Assembly (NCBI GenBank): GCA_018063245.1
Contig: JAGPBS010000005.1
Coordinates: 1-52,954 of the forward strand
Reading direction: 5' to 3'
Length of the DNA stretch: 52,954 nucleotides
Source of the DNA: Alphaproteobacteria bacterium
GTDB lineage: Bacteria; Pseudomonadota; Alphaproteobacteria; JAGPBS01
Shown: one piece after another, positions 33,718 to 42,435 of the stretch
How positions within the stretch are numbered: the stretch's first letter is position 1
How the letters are laid out: every line of letters starts with the position of its first letter
Notes under the pieces: generated by a model
Told to the model about the DNA's origin: nothing
Seen by the model: the letters and a program-made list of their open reading frames with translations, nothing else
Databases searched by the model: none
Made by a program: the position numbers and the translations under genes

Positions 33718-35397
33718 CTATGCATCCTGATTCATCCAGCCGCGGATAATATTAACCGCCTCGTCTGGATGTTTTTTAACAATTTCACCAACTTTTTTGA
33801 TTGTTGAAGCCCTAACACGTCCCTCAACCTGGTTCAAGTCCATCATTTGCTCAATTTTTTCATCCATCGCCTCACCTGGCGGTGTTAACCTGGCTTCTGT
33901 TGATCCTGTTAAGGCAGCTTGTGCATTTGCGAGTTGTTGATTTTCGTTTGAATTTGCATAAGCAAGTTGATTTGCATCATAACCAGCAGGTCTCTCTAGC
34001 AATCTAACAATCATTGGACGCACAATCAGCAAAATAACCAAAATTGCAACGACTCCGAGTATGCCAATTTCACTAATACGAACCATATTTTGTTTTAAAA
34101 CACCCATGAGACTTGTATCTTCTGGGGCGGTATTCGGCAAATCGGTCTCAGTGGAAAATTGCATATTAATAACCTCAACCACATCGCCTCTTTTTGCATC
34201 AAAACCAATTGCGGATTTAACCAATGTCTCAATTTTATCCATTTCTTCTTTTGATCTTGGGGCATAGGTTTTTGTCCCACTTGCATCAGTTTGATAGACC
34301 CCATCCACAAGAACCGCAACAGAAAGCTTGTTCAAATGCCCAATTTCTTGAATTTTATTTGTGACTGTTTTCGTAATTTCATAATTGACCGTTTCTTGAG
34401 TTCTAGTCGTTTTCTCATTTGATGAATTTCCGGCTCCCGCGCCCGCTGCTCCTGCCGGTAAATTATTTCCAACGGTTGAAGCATCGTTTTGTTCTTTGGT
34501 TTGATTTTGAGTATCTTCTTCAACTGTTTGTGTTGATCGAACCACTTGCCCGTCAGGATCGTACTTCTCCGTATTTAAGGTCACACGATCAAAATTCACA
34601 TCCGCGTTCACTTCTGCTCTCACTTTTCCGTAACCAAGTGAGCGACTTAATAAATTTTCAATTGTATCCGTAAGCCTTGTTTCAATAGCAAGCTTTTGAT
34701 CTTTGGCTTCAGTTAAAAGATAATCATCTGTTTCTGAATCAGTTCCTCCCCTTGCAAGCAAATTTCCTTTATCATCAATGATTGATATTTGCCTTGGCAT
34801 CAATTGAGGTACCGCTGTAGACACTAAATGCTGAATGGCTGTGATTTGTTGCTTCGAAAGAGTAACACCTGGTTTGATTTTGATAAATACACTAGCCGTT
34901 GCCTTTTGATCTTGCTTATTAAACAATTCTCTCTTTGGCAAAACAAGATGAACACGAGATGTTTGAATTGGCGTTAGAGTACTAATTGTGCGCGCAAGCT
35001 CACCTTCAAGGGCCCTGACATGATTCAGATTCTGAAGAAAATTTGTTGTTCCAAAATTATCCATATCATTAAAGAGCTCATATCCAACTGAACCACCCGT
35101 TGGCAGGCCCTCACTCGCAATAATCATTCGCAGACGACCAACATCATTTGCAGGCACTAGAATTTCTGACCCATTCAAATTTGAATCGTAAGGAACTCCC
35201 AATGATTGAAGCTTTGTTACAATCACAGCACTATCATTTGCATTGAGCTCACCATACAAAAGAGCCATATTCGGTGTTGATAGACTGGTGGCAAGATAGA
35301 TAAAAAATCCTAAAAGCCCAATTGTCACAACTCCAAGAGCAGCCATTTTTGGCGGGCCTAGATTTCTAAAAATCTGAAAAATGTCGTTCATAGCCAA
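33718..35397 (-). CDS. fliF: Flagellar MS-ring protein FliF
   Basis: The product has 559 residues. The N-terminal transmembrane segment (about 17-38) is followed by ring-building motifs ('MALLYGELNANDSAVIVTKL'; 'SRVHLVLPKRELF'). A Gly/Asn-rich linker lies near 305-325, a second transmembrane segment near 448-470, and a C-terminal FliG-binding tail ends in 'VGEIVKKHPDEAVNIIRGWM'. It forms the membrane ring on which the motor assembles and is the first gene of the visible flagellar operon. The 121-bp gap upstream should contain the operon promoter, but I found no convincing -24/-12 site in it. Confidence 0.96.
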   Translation of the reverse strand: MAMNDIFQIFRNLGPPKMAALGVVTIGLLGFFIYLATSLSTPNMALLYGELNANDSAVIVTKLQSLGVPYDSNLNGSEILVPANDVGRLRMIIASEGLPTGGSVGYELFNDMDNFGTTNFLQNLNHVRALEGELARTISTLTPIQTSRVHLVLPKRELFNKQDQKATASVFIKIKPGVTLSKQQITAIQHLVSTAVPQLMPRQISIIDDKGNLLARGGTDSETDDYLLTEAKDQKLAIETRLTDTIENLLSRSLGYGKVRAEVNADVNFDRVTLNTEKYDPDGQVVRSTQTVEEDTQNQTKEQNDASTVGNNLPAGAAGAGAGNSSNEKTTRTQETVNYEITKTVTNKIQEIGHLNKLSVAVLVDGVYQTDASGTKTYAPRSKEEMDKIETLVKSAIGFDAKRGDVVEVINMQFSTETDLPNTAPEDTSLMGVLKQNMVRISEIGILGVVAILVILLIVRPMIVRLLERPAGYDANQLAYANSNENQQLANAQAALTGSTEARLTPPGEAMDEKIEQMMDLNQVEGRVRASTIKKVGEIVKKHPDEAVNIIRGWMNQDA

Positions 35398-35518
35398 TTT
35401 TCCTGCTTGTCTGAATAAGATATATCATCATTACCTTGATGTTCTTTCAAATGATATAAAATATTCGTGAAAGAAAACAGGAAAAAATTGCCTATCTTTA
35501 TTTTTTCACTTTCCACAA

Positions 35519-36157
35519 TTATTGATTATTTATTGACTTATCGGTCCATGTAATCAGATCATTTTGAGTTTGTTGATAAAGATCATCAAAAGACGTAACA
35601 ATTGTCATTAATTTATTCTCAGAAACCTGATCTGTTTTTGAAAATACTTTTGATGCAACAATCTTCTGATCCGATCTTCTGACTAAAACGGCATAAATCT
35701 CTATATAAATTTCTGGAGCCATTGATAAATCACCTTCATCATAATTGGCTTCAAAATGTCTCAGATCCATTTTTAAGAGATATTGGTTATCTATTGTGCT
35801 GTCATTAAAGTCAATCACATTGTACGAGCTTTTGTTTTCATACGAGGCTTTTAAACTTGAATAAAGCATTGCAGGAATCTTATCTGACCAGCGAATATCT
35901 GCAAAATAATCGTATACAGTTCCCTGTTTTGTTAAAACGATTTTATCATTATTTAAAAAACTCGATGATTCAAAGCGATCAAGCATTAAGACGGTCTCTT
36001 TTTTGGCAGATGGCTTGCCTGAATCTTTAATGGATGAAACGCTCACAATTGATTCTTTTGGAATATCGCGCGTAAGCCCTAAACAACCTGCTAGCGACGT
36101 AAGACTAAGCACCACAATTGTGACCTTGAAAAGATTTTGTATATTAAGTTTAATCAA
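35519..36157 (-). CDS. ABC-type transport auxiliary lipoprotein (PqiC/DUF330-like)
   Basis: The product has 212 residues. The signal peptide ends in a lipobox LAGC (Cys25), so it should be an outer- or inner-membrane-anchored lipoprotein. The rest resembles the PqiC/YmbA group of auxiliary lipoproteins that act with MCE proteins in lipid transport: 'VLMLDRFESSSFLNND', 'VYDYFADIRWSDKIPAMLYSSL', 'LKMDLRHFEANY' and 'EIYAVLVRRSDQKIVASKVF'. It overlaps the preceding MCE gene by 8 bases, which supports the assignment. Confidence 0.75.
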   Translation of the reverse strand: MIKLNIQNLFKVTIVVLSLTSLAGCLGLTRDIPKESIVSVSSIKDSGKPSAKKETVLMLDRFESSSFLNNDKIVLTKQGTVYDYFADIRWSDKIPAMLYSSLKASYENKSSYNVIDFNDSTIDNQYLLKMDLRHFEANYDEGDLSMAPEIYIEIYAVLVRRSDQKIVASKVFSKTDQVSENKLMTIVTSFDDLYQQTQNDLITWTDKSINNQ

Positions 36158-36902
36158 GTTTCACCCCTTTATAAGTTGGATGCCCAAAGAAAAAATCACC
36201 TTTATTCTCTTCAAGACTATCTGCAACGCCTTTAATGCTTTTGGTCATATCACGTAATTCAATTGTTAAAGCGTGAATTTCAGGCAAAGTATGCTGTGTA
36301 AAACTCTGCAAGGGTTGTTTACTATCTAACAAAATTTGCCCAGCATTTTGGCTGACTGAATTTAAATGCAGAAAAACTTGCGAAAGTTGTTCAACATTTT
36401 CATCGCTAAAGACCTTATTTAACCTTGTGGTTAACTCTGAGAAGTGAGCCATAATCTGCGGCAAATTATCAAAAAAAGACTCAATTGATGATGGATTCGT
36501 TTTAATCATTGCAACATCATAAGGAGATGTTTTAAGGCGAGGGGAATCTTTAGAACCACCAGAAATTTCAATATAGCTACCGCCTGTAATTCCTTGCATT
36601 TCAAGCTGTGCAAATGAATCTTCTTTGATTGGCACTTCCGGTTCTATCATAACACGCACTTTAATCGTATCTGAATTATCTTTTGGAATCGAAATATCTT
36701 CAGTCGAACCCACTGTAAGCCCTTTAAATTTAACTGGTCCTCCCAAAGCAAGACCATTAACGGACCCTCTGAAATAAACATCGTAAGGCACGCGCGTATC
36801 TTCAAGAGACTCGCCACCAAGCCAAAAAAGGAACATAACAACCCCTAAAAATCCTGAAAACACAAAGATTCCCACGCGAAAATAAAATGCTTTCGTTTCC
36901 AT
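36150..36902 (-). CDS. MCE-domain (MlaD-like) lipid transport protein
   Basis: The product has 250 residues. An N-terminal transmembrane anchor (about 9-28) precedes a single MCE domain (about 38-115) with 'YDVYFRGSVNGLALGGPVKFKGLTVG' and 'QGITGGSYIEI'. A helical tail follows. MlaD proteins form hexameric rings in the periplasm that pass phospholipids between membranes. The usual partners, a permease (MlaE) and an ATPase (MlaF), are absent: the gene upstream is a divergent metal exporter. The pair MlaD-PqiC here is therefore an orphan or uses a permease encoded elsewhere. Confidence 0.85.
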   Translation of the reverse strand: METKAFYFRVGIFVFSGFLGVVMFLFWLGGESLEDTRVPYDVYFRGSVNGLALGGPVKFKGLTVGSTEDISIPKDNSDTIKVRVMIEPEVPIKEDSFAQLEMQGITGGSYIEISGGSKDSPRLKTSPYDVAMIKTNPSSIESFFDNLPQIMAHFSELTTRLNKVFSDENVEQLSQVFLHLNSVSQNAGQILLDSKQPLQSFTQHTLPEIHALTIELRDMTKSIKGVADSLEENKGDFFFGHPTYKGVKLD

Positions 36903-37028
36903 CTTGAGGCCTTTCTAACAGCAGTGAATAATTATCTGCTTCATTCTACCTATACTTCTTAAACAAAGATTAAAAGAATAGAACTAATCTAAAAAAATAT
37001 ACACCTCTTTTGGCTTGAGATATCAAAA

Positions 37029-37931
37029 ATGACCGATCATTCACTTCACGCACACGGCACAAGTAATAGATTTACCTATGGTATTTTACTGAATACTATC
37101 TATATCATCTTCGAAATCATTTATGGGATCAAATCAAACTCAGTCGCCTTAATCGCTGATGCTTTCCATAATGCTGGTGACGTTTTTTCTCTTGCTCTTG
37201 CATGGTTTGGCATATGGTTATCTGAAAAAAAGGCTCCGTCTAAATTCACCTTTGGCTATAAAAATGCAACAATACTCACAGCCTTTATCAATGCTCTTTT
37301 AATTCTTGTTGCTGTCGGTGGTATAGGCTGGGAAGCAATCGAACGTCTTAGAATGGATGAAATCTCCATTCAATCAATGACAGTCATTGTAGTGGCATCC
37401 ATAGGTGTTTTTATTAATGGTCTTACGGCCTATCTCTTTTTTCATGATAGACACACGGATATCAATATCAAAGGCGCCTTTCTTCATATGGCAATTGATG
37501 CTGCTATTTCAATTGGCGTCATCATTGGTGGTATTTTGATCTTTTATACAAACTGGAATTGGCTTGATCCCGTTATATGTCTCGTTATTTCTGCGATCAT
37601 TTTAGTCAGTACGATAAAATATCTGAAAGAATCATTCGATATGATTCTACACGCTGTTCCAGATCGGATTGAGCTGGACAACTTAAAAGCCTTTTTGGAT
37701 CAATACAAAGGTATTATTTCTTATCATGATTTACATATATGGCCACTCAGCACAACAGAAGCTGCTTTATCGGCTCATATCATTGTTGCAAAAGATAACT
37801 TTACAACTTCATTTCGGCAAACACTTGAATCATTAATCGCTCAAAAATTTGATATATCACACATCACACTGCAAATTGAGCTTATAAATGAGTCGCTCGA
37901 TTGCCAGACAAATTGCCACTCACATACCTAG
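37029..37931 (+). CDS. Cation diffusion facilitator metal exporter (CzcD-like)
   Basis: The product has 300 residues. Six transmembrane segments span residues 15-205. Zinc-site residues are visible in TM2 'ADAFHNAGDV' (Asp/His/Asp) and TM5 'HMAIDAA' (His-x3-Asp). The C-terminal cytoplasmic metal-binding domain (about 205-300) has 'ISYHDLHIWPLSTTEAALSAHI', a CDF hallmark. These proton antiporters export Zn2+, Co2+ or Cd2+. It would balance the zinc importer encoded at 15647-18285. The extreme C terminus is Cys/His rich (CQTNCHSHT). Confidence 0.9.
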   Translation: MTDHSLHAHGTSNRFTYGILLNTIYIIFEIIYGIKSNSVALIADAFHNAGDVFSLALAWFGIWLSEKKAPSKFTFGYKNATILTAFINALLILVAVGGIGWEAIERLRMDEISIQSMTVIVVASIGVFINGLTAYLFFHDRHTDINIKGAFLHMAIDAAISIGVIIGGILIFYTNWNWLDPVICLVISAIILVSTIKYLKESFDMILHAVPDRIELDNLKAFLDQYKGIISYHDLHIWPLSTTEAALSAHIIVAKDNFTTSFRQTLESLIAQKFDISHITLQIELINESLDCQTNCHSHT

Positions 37932-37933
37932 GG

Positions 37934-39331
37934 TTAATTTCCTGTCAAGATTCGATCAATAAGCTGTTGAACAGTCGGCACAAAACCATTTGCATAAAAT
38001 GGATCTTCAGCAAATTTATAGGCATTGTGACCAGCAAACATCAGTTCATCTTCAATTTTTGAGGAATGACTGATTGATTGAAGTGTTTTTTGAATACAAA
38101 ATGACCTTGGATCGGCTTTTTTACCATTTGAGCCTTCTTCATTTTGAGCCCAATTAGAGAAACGACAAGCACTTAAGCAACCCATACAGTTGATTTGATC
38201 TGAAACAATCTCATCTGCTTTTTGTTTTGTCGTAAAAATAATTGTATTATCTGGTGTCTTTAACATTTCATCATATCCAGCAAGCATGAAATTATCTGCT
38301 AAAGTTAAGCTATCTGATGAAATATAAACAGGACGTTTTCTCGGCCCAAAGGGTAGGGGGTGTAACATATCACCAATCGGCGTTACTGAATATGGAATCT
38401 GACGCTCACCACGACCTCTAAGCTCTTTAATAAAATCATTATTCACAGCTGATGAATAAAAGCCTGTTGGAGAGAATTGGTTTAGAAAAACATCACCCTT
38501 TTTAAGCGTCAAAAGGCGCTTTTTCCATGCATCTGAAATAGGGCTTTCTTGTGTTAAAAGAGGTCTTGTTCCAAACTGGAAACCAATCGGTCCAATTTCA
38601 GGATTATTAATCCAATCAGCCCAATCACGCAAATACCAAACACCACCAGCCATAATAATAGGCACATGATGCAAATTAAACTCATTCATTTGCTGACGCA
38701 ATTCAACAATACGTGGGTATGGATCTTGCGGTTTGGTTGGATCTTCGCTGTTAGAAAGACCATTATGCCCACCTGCAAGCCAAGGATCTTCATAAACAAC
38801 ACTGCCTAAAAGATTACTATGCTTGTGGTATGATCTTTTCCATAAAGCTCTAAAAGCACGTGCTGAAGAAACAATAGGATGATAATAAACATTATGTTCA
38901 GCAGCAATATCAGCAATCTTATAAGGCATACCAGCGCCACATGTAACGCCATGAACAATGCCTTTTGTTCCCTCAAGAATACCCTTTAGAATATCTTCAG
39001 CGCCGCCCATCTCCCAAAGAATGTTTACATGAAGACGTCCTTGTCCACCTGAAATATCATGGGCCTTTTGCAACTGAGCAATACCACCCTTAATACCAAA
39101 ATCAACCAGTTCAGCATGTTTTTCACGACGTGTTTTACCATGATAAATTTGCGGAATAACCTGCCCATCAGCATCATAACTATCTGCATTGACACCTGAA
39201 ACCGTTGCAACACAACCAGCTTTAGCCCAAGGGCCAGAACTTTCACCTTTGGTAATTGAAATCCCTTTGCCACCTTCAACTAAAGGTAGAACTTCTTTGC
39301 CTGATATTAAGATAGGATTTAAGTCTTTCAA
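37934..39331 (-). CDS. Nitronate monooxygenase-like flavoprotein with C-terminal Cys cluster
   Basis: This 465-residue protein of the NMO/2-nitropropane dioxygenase fold has 'HGVTCGAGMPYKI', the catalytic-type His in 'LAGGHNG' (His189), 'VPIIMAGGVWY' and 'GFQFGTRPLLTQES', which together form an FMN-binding TIM barrel. It is longer than standard NMO (~320-360). The extension has cysteines at 382, 385, 389 and 412 (C-x2-C-x3-C), which look like an iron-sulfur or zinc ligand set, and 'LEGTKGIVHG' precedes the flavin loop. The substrate is unknown; a role in detoxifying nitronates or in flavin-dependent redox chemistry is inferred only from the fold. Confidence 0.72.
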   Translation of the reverse strand: MKDLNPILISGKEVLPLVEGGKGISITKGESSGPWAKAGCVATVSGVNADSYDADGQVIPQIYHGKTRREKHAELVDFGIKGGIAQLQKAHDISGGQGRLHVNILWEMGGAEDILKGILEGTKGIVHGVTCGAGMPYKIADIAAEHNVYYHPIVSSARAFRALWKRSYHKHSNLLGSVVYEDPWLAGGHNGLSNSEDPTKPQDPYPRIVELRQQMNEFNLHHVPIIMAGGVWYLRDWADWINNPEIGPIGFQFGTRPLLTQESPISDAWKKRLLTLKKGDVFLNQFSPTGFYSSAVNNDFIKELRGRGERQIPYSVTPIGDMLHPLPFGPRKRPVYISSDSLTLADNFMLAGYDEMLKTPDNTIIFTTKQKADEIVSDQINCMGCLSACRFSNWAQNEEGSNGKKADPRSFCIQKTLQSISHSSKIEDELMFAGHNAYKFAEDPFYANGFVPTVQQLIDRILTGN

Positions 39332-39550
39332 AATTACGACTCCTGTTGCCGGTTTATAGACGTGTATCTGATATTAATTGACGATTTATGATATATCAAA
39401 ATTGATATAACATATTTACAAATTTAATATCTCCAGAATGATGAGGGAATACCCAATGTTTCAGCTCCAACCATAGATTTTTAACATTCTACTGTCAAGA
39501 CATTTCATCATAATCTAAAGATTTTACGGATTTAAAAAACCATTATATCT

Positions 39551-39982
39551 TTAAAATGGTTTTAAAACAACTAAAAAAACAATTAAAATCATAAGGATTG
39601 TTGGTATTTCATTGACAATTCGAAAGAATCGAGACGATTTTTGTATACCTTTTACAAGATCAGACCGCCATTTTGCACATGCCATATGAAAAACGCTCAT
39701 TAAAACAACCAATGTTAGTTTAACATGAAACCATCCCTGTTTCAAAAGATCAGGCATTAGATAAACCATTGTAAGGCCAAATACCCAAGTCAAAATCATT
39801 GCTGGGTTCATGATAAATCTGAGAAGCTTTCTTTCCATGATTTCAAATTTCTGAACAGCTTCACCCCCAGGGATTGATTCAACGTGATAGACAAAAAGCC
39901 TAGGTAAATAGAATAATCCAGCCATCCATGATATAACTGAAATAAGATGAAGGGCGAAAAAATATTGATAATATGCGATCAT
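39551..39982 (-). CDS. hemJ: Protoporphyrinogen IX oxidase HemJ
   Basis: This 143-residue integral membrane protein has four hydrophobic segments. The N terminus 'YQYFFALHLISVISWMAGLFYLPRLFVYH' contains the conserved His and Arg-Leu-x-V-Tyr-His signature of HemJ. Further blocks are 'FEIMERKLLRFIMNPAMILTWVFG' and 'HVKLTLVVLMSVFHM'. HemJ oxidises protoporphyrinogen IX to protoporphyrin IX in most alphaproteobacteria. It is next to hemH and hemE, 9 bases downstream of hemH. Confidence 0.93.
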   Translation of the reverse strand: MIAYYQYFFALHLISVISWMAGLFYLPRLFVYHVESIPGGEAVQKFEIMERKLLRFIMNPAMILTWVFGLTMVYLMPDLLKQGWFHVKLTLVVLMSVFHMACAKWRSDLVKGIQKSSRFFRIVNEIPTILMILIVFLVVLKPF

Positions 39983-39991
39983 TTTATTTTC

Positions 39992-41059
39992 CTACCATTT
40001 ATTATTCAGTTGATGCGCACAGCATTTCATACCTTTTGCACAAATTCGAGGGTATGATGCATATTTTTCATGATCAGGACTTGCGAGTTTCGCTTCAATT
40101 AAATCAGAAAGCCCTTCAATAAATTGATTTCCAATTGAAACCGCAGGTGCATAAGCAAAAAAGGGAGAACCACCTTCTAAAGCCATAGATCGATAAAGTT
40201 GATCAATTTCATACAAAGTTTCTGAATGTTCTGAAACAAATGCAATTGGATAGATCACAATAGGTCTTTTTTCTTTCGCATATTTTTCAATGAGTTCATC
40301 CGTTGATGGTCCAATCCATTTCATGGGACCAACACGACTTTGATAGCATATTTCATAATCAATTTTTTGATTATATTTTTGCTCTAAAGATTCTATAATT
40401 TTTAAGGCTGTCATTTCACACTGAGATTGATAAGGATCACCAGATTTGACAATTTTTTCAGGCAAACCATGTGCTGATAAAAGCAAAATGGGATTCCCAA
40501 ATTTTTGTGCCTCAGGATAATATAAAGAAATATTTTGAGTGCTTTGTGAAATAAGGCCTTCATGTTCAGGATAACAACAAATAATCTTTTCTGGTTTATT
40601 TAATTTTAAAAATTGACATGCCTTTCGCCAAACACGTAAAAATGACTGAGACGTCGTCGTTGAAAATTGAGGATATAAAGGCAAAATTACAATTTGATCT
40701 GGACTATAATCTTGAACATCTTGCGCTGTTTGTAGAGCAAAAGGATGCCAATATCTCATTGATGTAAAAACTTTTACCTTTGAAAAACCCCGTGCTTTAA
40801 GAGATTTTTCAAGTGCACTTGCTTGCTTGAGCGTATTTTCTAAAATAGGTGATTTTCCACCAATATGAGAATAGATTTCTTTGGCCTCTTTTTCTCGTTT
40901 TTTAGAGATCAAATGAGCCAAGAAAAACCGAAAGGGATTTGGCAGACGAATAATCAGAGGATCTGAAAAAAGTTGAAATAAAAAAGGACGAACAGATTCA
41001 AGACGATCTGGTCCACCTAAATTAAAAACAACAACGGCAATTTTAGATTTTTGACTCAT
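39992..41059 (-). CDS. hemH: Ferrochelatase HemH
   Basis: From the ATG at 41059 the product has 355 residues. 'KIAVVVFNLGGPD' opens the protein, the catalytic His lies in 'ILLLSAHGLPEKIV', and 'PIAFVSEHSETLYEID' carries the conserved Glu. It inserts Fe2+ into protoporphyrin IX, the last haem step. An ATG at 41080 overlaps the hemE stop; 41059 is preferred because the canonical N terminus starts there and AGG lies just upstream. Cysteines near the C terminus ('CAKGMKCCAHQ') resemble those of ferrochelatases that carry a [2Fe-2S] cluster. Confidence 0.94.
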   Translation of the reverse strand: MSQKSKIAVVVFNLGGPDRLESVRPFLFQLFSDPLIIRLPNPFRFFLAHLISKKREKEAKEIYSHIGGKSPILENTLKQASALEKSLKARGFSKVKVFTSMRYWHPFALQTAQDVQDYSPDQIVILPLYPQFSTTTSQSFLRVWRKACQFLKLNKPEKIICCYPEHEGLISQSTQNISLYYPEAQKFGNPILLLSAHGLPEKIVKSGDPYQSQCEMTALKIIESLEQKYNQKIDYEICYQSRVGPMKWIGPSTDELIEKYAKEKRPIVIYPIAFVSEHSETLYEIDQLYRSMALEGGSPFFAYAPAVSIGNQFIEGLSDLIEAKLASPDHEKYASYPRICAKGMKCCAHQLNNKW

Positions 41060-41067
41060 AAAATGAC

Positions 41068-42105
41068 CTATCTTTGACAAGATTTAACAATATCAAGGGT
41101 TTGATGAACATGGGCAATGGGTGTTTCTTTGATGATACCATGACCTAAATTGAAAATATATTTACGATCCTTGAATGTATCACAAATATTTTGAATCTGT
41201 TGAACCATTTGATCACCGCCAGCAAGTAAAAGATGTGGATCCAAATTTCCTTGAACAAGAATATGTTTTGGGATTTTATTTTTAGCCCAGTCCAAAGGAA
41301 CAAGGTAATCAATTCCTAATCCATCCATAGGTACTTTTTGAATAAAATTCTCATACAAAAAGCCGGCCGCCCTTGGAAAAGAAATAATGGGCACATGAGG
41401 ATATTTTGCTTTTAAAGTTTCAATAATTTGGACATGAGCTGCAATTATGTATTTCTCAAACTCTTCCTCTGGAAGAAGATTAGCCCAACTCTCAAATAAT
41501 TGAATAACATCAGCTCCTGCAAGAATTTGATAGTCGCAATAAAGAATTGTTCTTTCAATCAGAAGTGATATGAGTTTTTGAAAATATTCTTTATCTTTGT
41601 ACATGCATGTTTTTAAGCGATCGAATGTTTTGCTTCCGCTGCCTTCAATCATATAAGTTGCAACAGTAAATGGCCCTCCTGCAAAACCAATGAGTGTTTT
41701 ATCTGATGTTAAAGTTTGTTTCAATTGTTTAATTGTTTGAAAAATAGGAGAAAGTTTTAATGAAAAATGATTTTCATCCAGATTTAACTCAGAAAATTTG
41801 AGATGTGGTTGTAAAGGCGTGAGGACTGGCCCTTGTTTTTCTTTAAATTCAAGATTTTGATCAAGAGCATAAGGGATAACAAGAATATCGGAGAATAAAA
41901 TGGCGGCATCAAACGGAAACCGTCTTAAAGGCTGTAACGTAATTTCTGTTGCATAATCTGGCGTGAAGCACATGGTTAAAAAATCACCCGCTTTTTCACG
42001 TAAATCTCTATATTCTGGTAGGTATCGACCTGCCTGTCTCATAAACCAGCATGGTATTTGAGAGGATGAGGGGGTTGAAAATTCATTAAGGAGTAATTTT
42101 GACAT
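41068..42105 (-). CDS. hemE: Uroporphyrinogen III decarboxylase HemE
   Basis: The product has 345 residues. The signature 'CWFMRQAGRYLPEYRDLREK' starts near residue 19, and 'AGGPFTVATYMIEGSGSKTF' and 'NLGHGIIKETP' are the other family blocks. It decarboxylates uroporphyrinogen III to coproporphyrinogen III. The order hemE-hemH-hemJ running away from the 42.1-42.4 kb gap matches the left side of the chromosomal origin in Caulobacter and Rickettsia relatives. Confidence 0.96.
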   Translation of the reverse strand: MSKLLLNEFSTPSSSQIPCWFMRQAGRYLPEYRDLREKAGDFLTMCFTPDYATEITLQPLRRFPFDAAILFSDILVIPYALDQNLEFKEKQGPVLTPLQPHLKFSELNLDENHFSLKLSPIFQTIKQLKQTLTSDKTLIGFAGGPFTVATYMIEGSGSKTFDRLKTCMYKDKEYFQKLISLLIERTILYCDYQILAGADVIQLFESWANLLPEEEFEKYIIAAHVQIIETLKAKYPHVPIISFPRAAGFLYENFIQKVPMDGLGIDYLVPLDWAKNKIPKHILVQGNLDPHLLLAGGDQMVQQIQNICDTFKDRKYIFNLGHGIIKETPIAHVHQTLDIVKSCQR

Positions 42106-42230
42106 TTGATAGATTGTTCTTGTTGGTTGGTTTTTAGTACTATACCTTTTAACTTAATAAATAGAAATATAAATATTAGTAGTTTTAGTGGTATCCTGTG
42201 GACTCTGTGGATTAAAATTTACCCACTAAA

Positions 42231-42239
42231 TTATCCACA
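42231..42239 (+). promoter_or_regulatory. DnaA box 1 (perfect)
   Basis: TTATCCACA is an exact match to the high-affinity DnaA consensus, inside the hemE-ppsR gap. Confidence 0.8.
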
Positions 42240-42393
42240 GATTTGTTAAAATAAAAGTCTAATAAAAATAGTGCCTTGTGAGAATTTATCCGGAATTTTG
42301 ATTTAAATAAAAAAAACAATTCACAAGGGGGTGAAAGCTCTGATACTTTCGGGGTAGAACCTAATTTTTTCGAAATGTCTGGTTTTATCCTTT

Positions 42394-42402
42394 TTATCCA
42401 CA
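42394..42402 (+). promoter_or_regulatory. DnaA box 2 (perfect)
   Basis: TTATCCACA, in the same orientation as box 1 and 163 bases from it, is 33 bases before the ppsR start. DnaA bound here could also affect ppsR transcription. Confidence 0.78.
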
Positions 42403-42435
42403 TATTATACAAGCTAGGAAAGAGACGAAAAAAAG

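Larger units (their letters stand above)
42106..42435. other. Putative chromosomal replication origin (oriC)
   Basis: This is the only gap over 300 bases in the window. It contains two perfect DnaA boxes TTATCCACA (42231-42239 and 42394-42402), a near match on the other strand (TGTGGATTA, 42206-42214), further TTATCC cores near 42287 and 42385, and a very AT-rich stretch at 42133-42180. A GACTC (GANTC methylation-type) site lies at 42201. The position between hemE and ppsR is the known origin site in Caulobacter and Rickettsia. Genes diverge on both sides. No convincing CtrA site (TTAA-N7-TTAA) was found. Confidence 0.8.

Noticed and set aside
35398-35518. Sigma-54 promoter upstream of fliF
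   Set aside because: I searched the gap on the minus strand for GG-N10-GC; candidates lacked the GC element.
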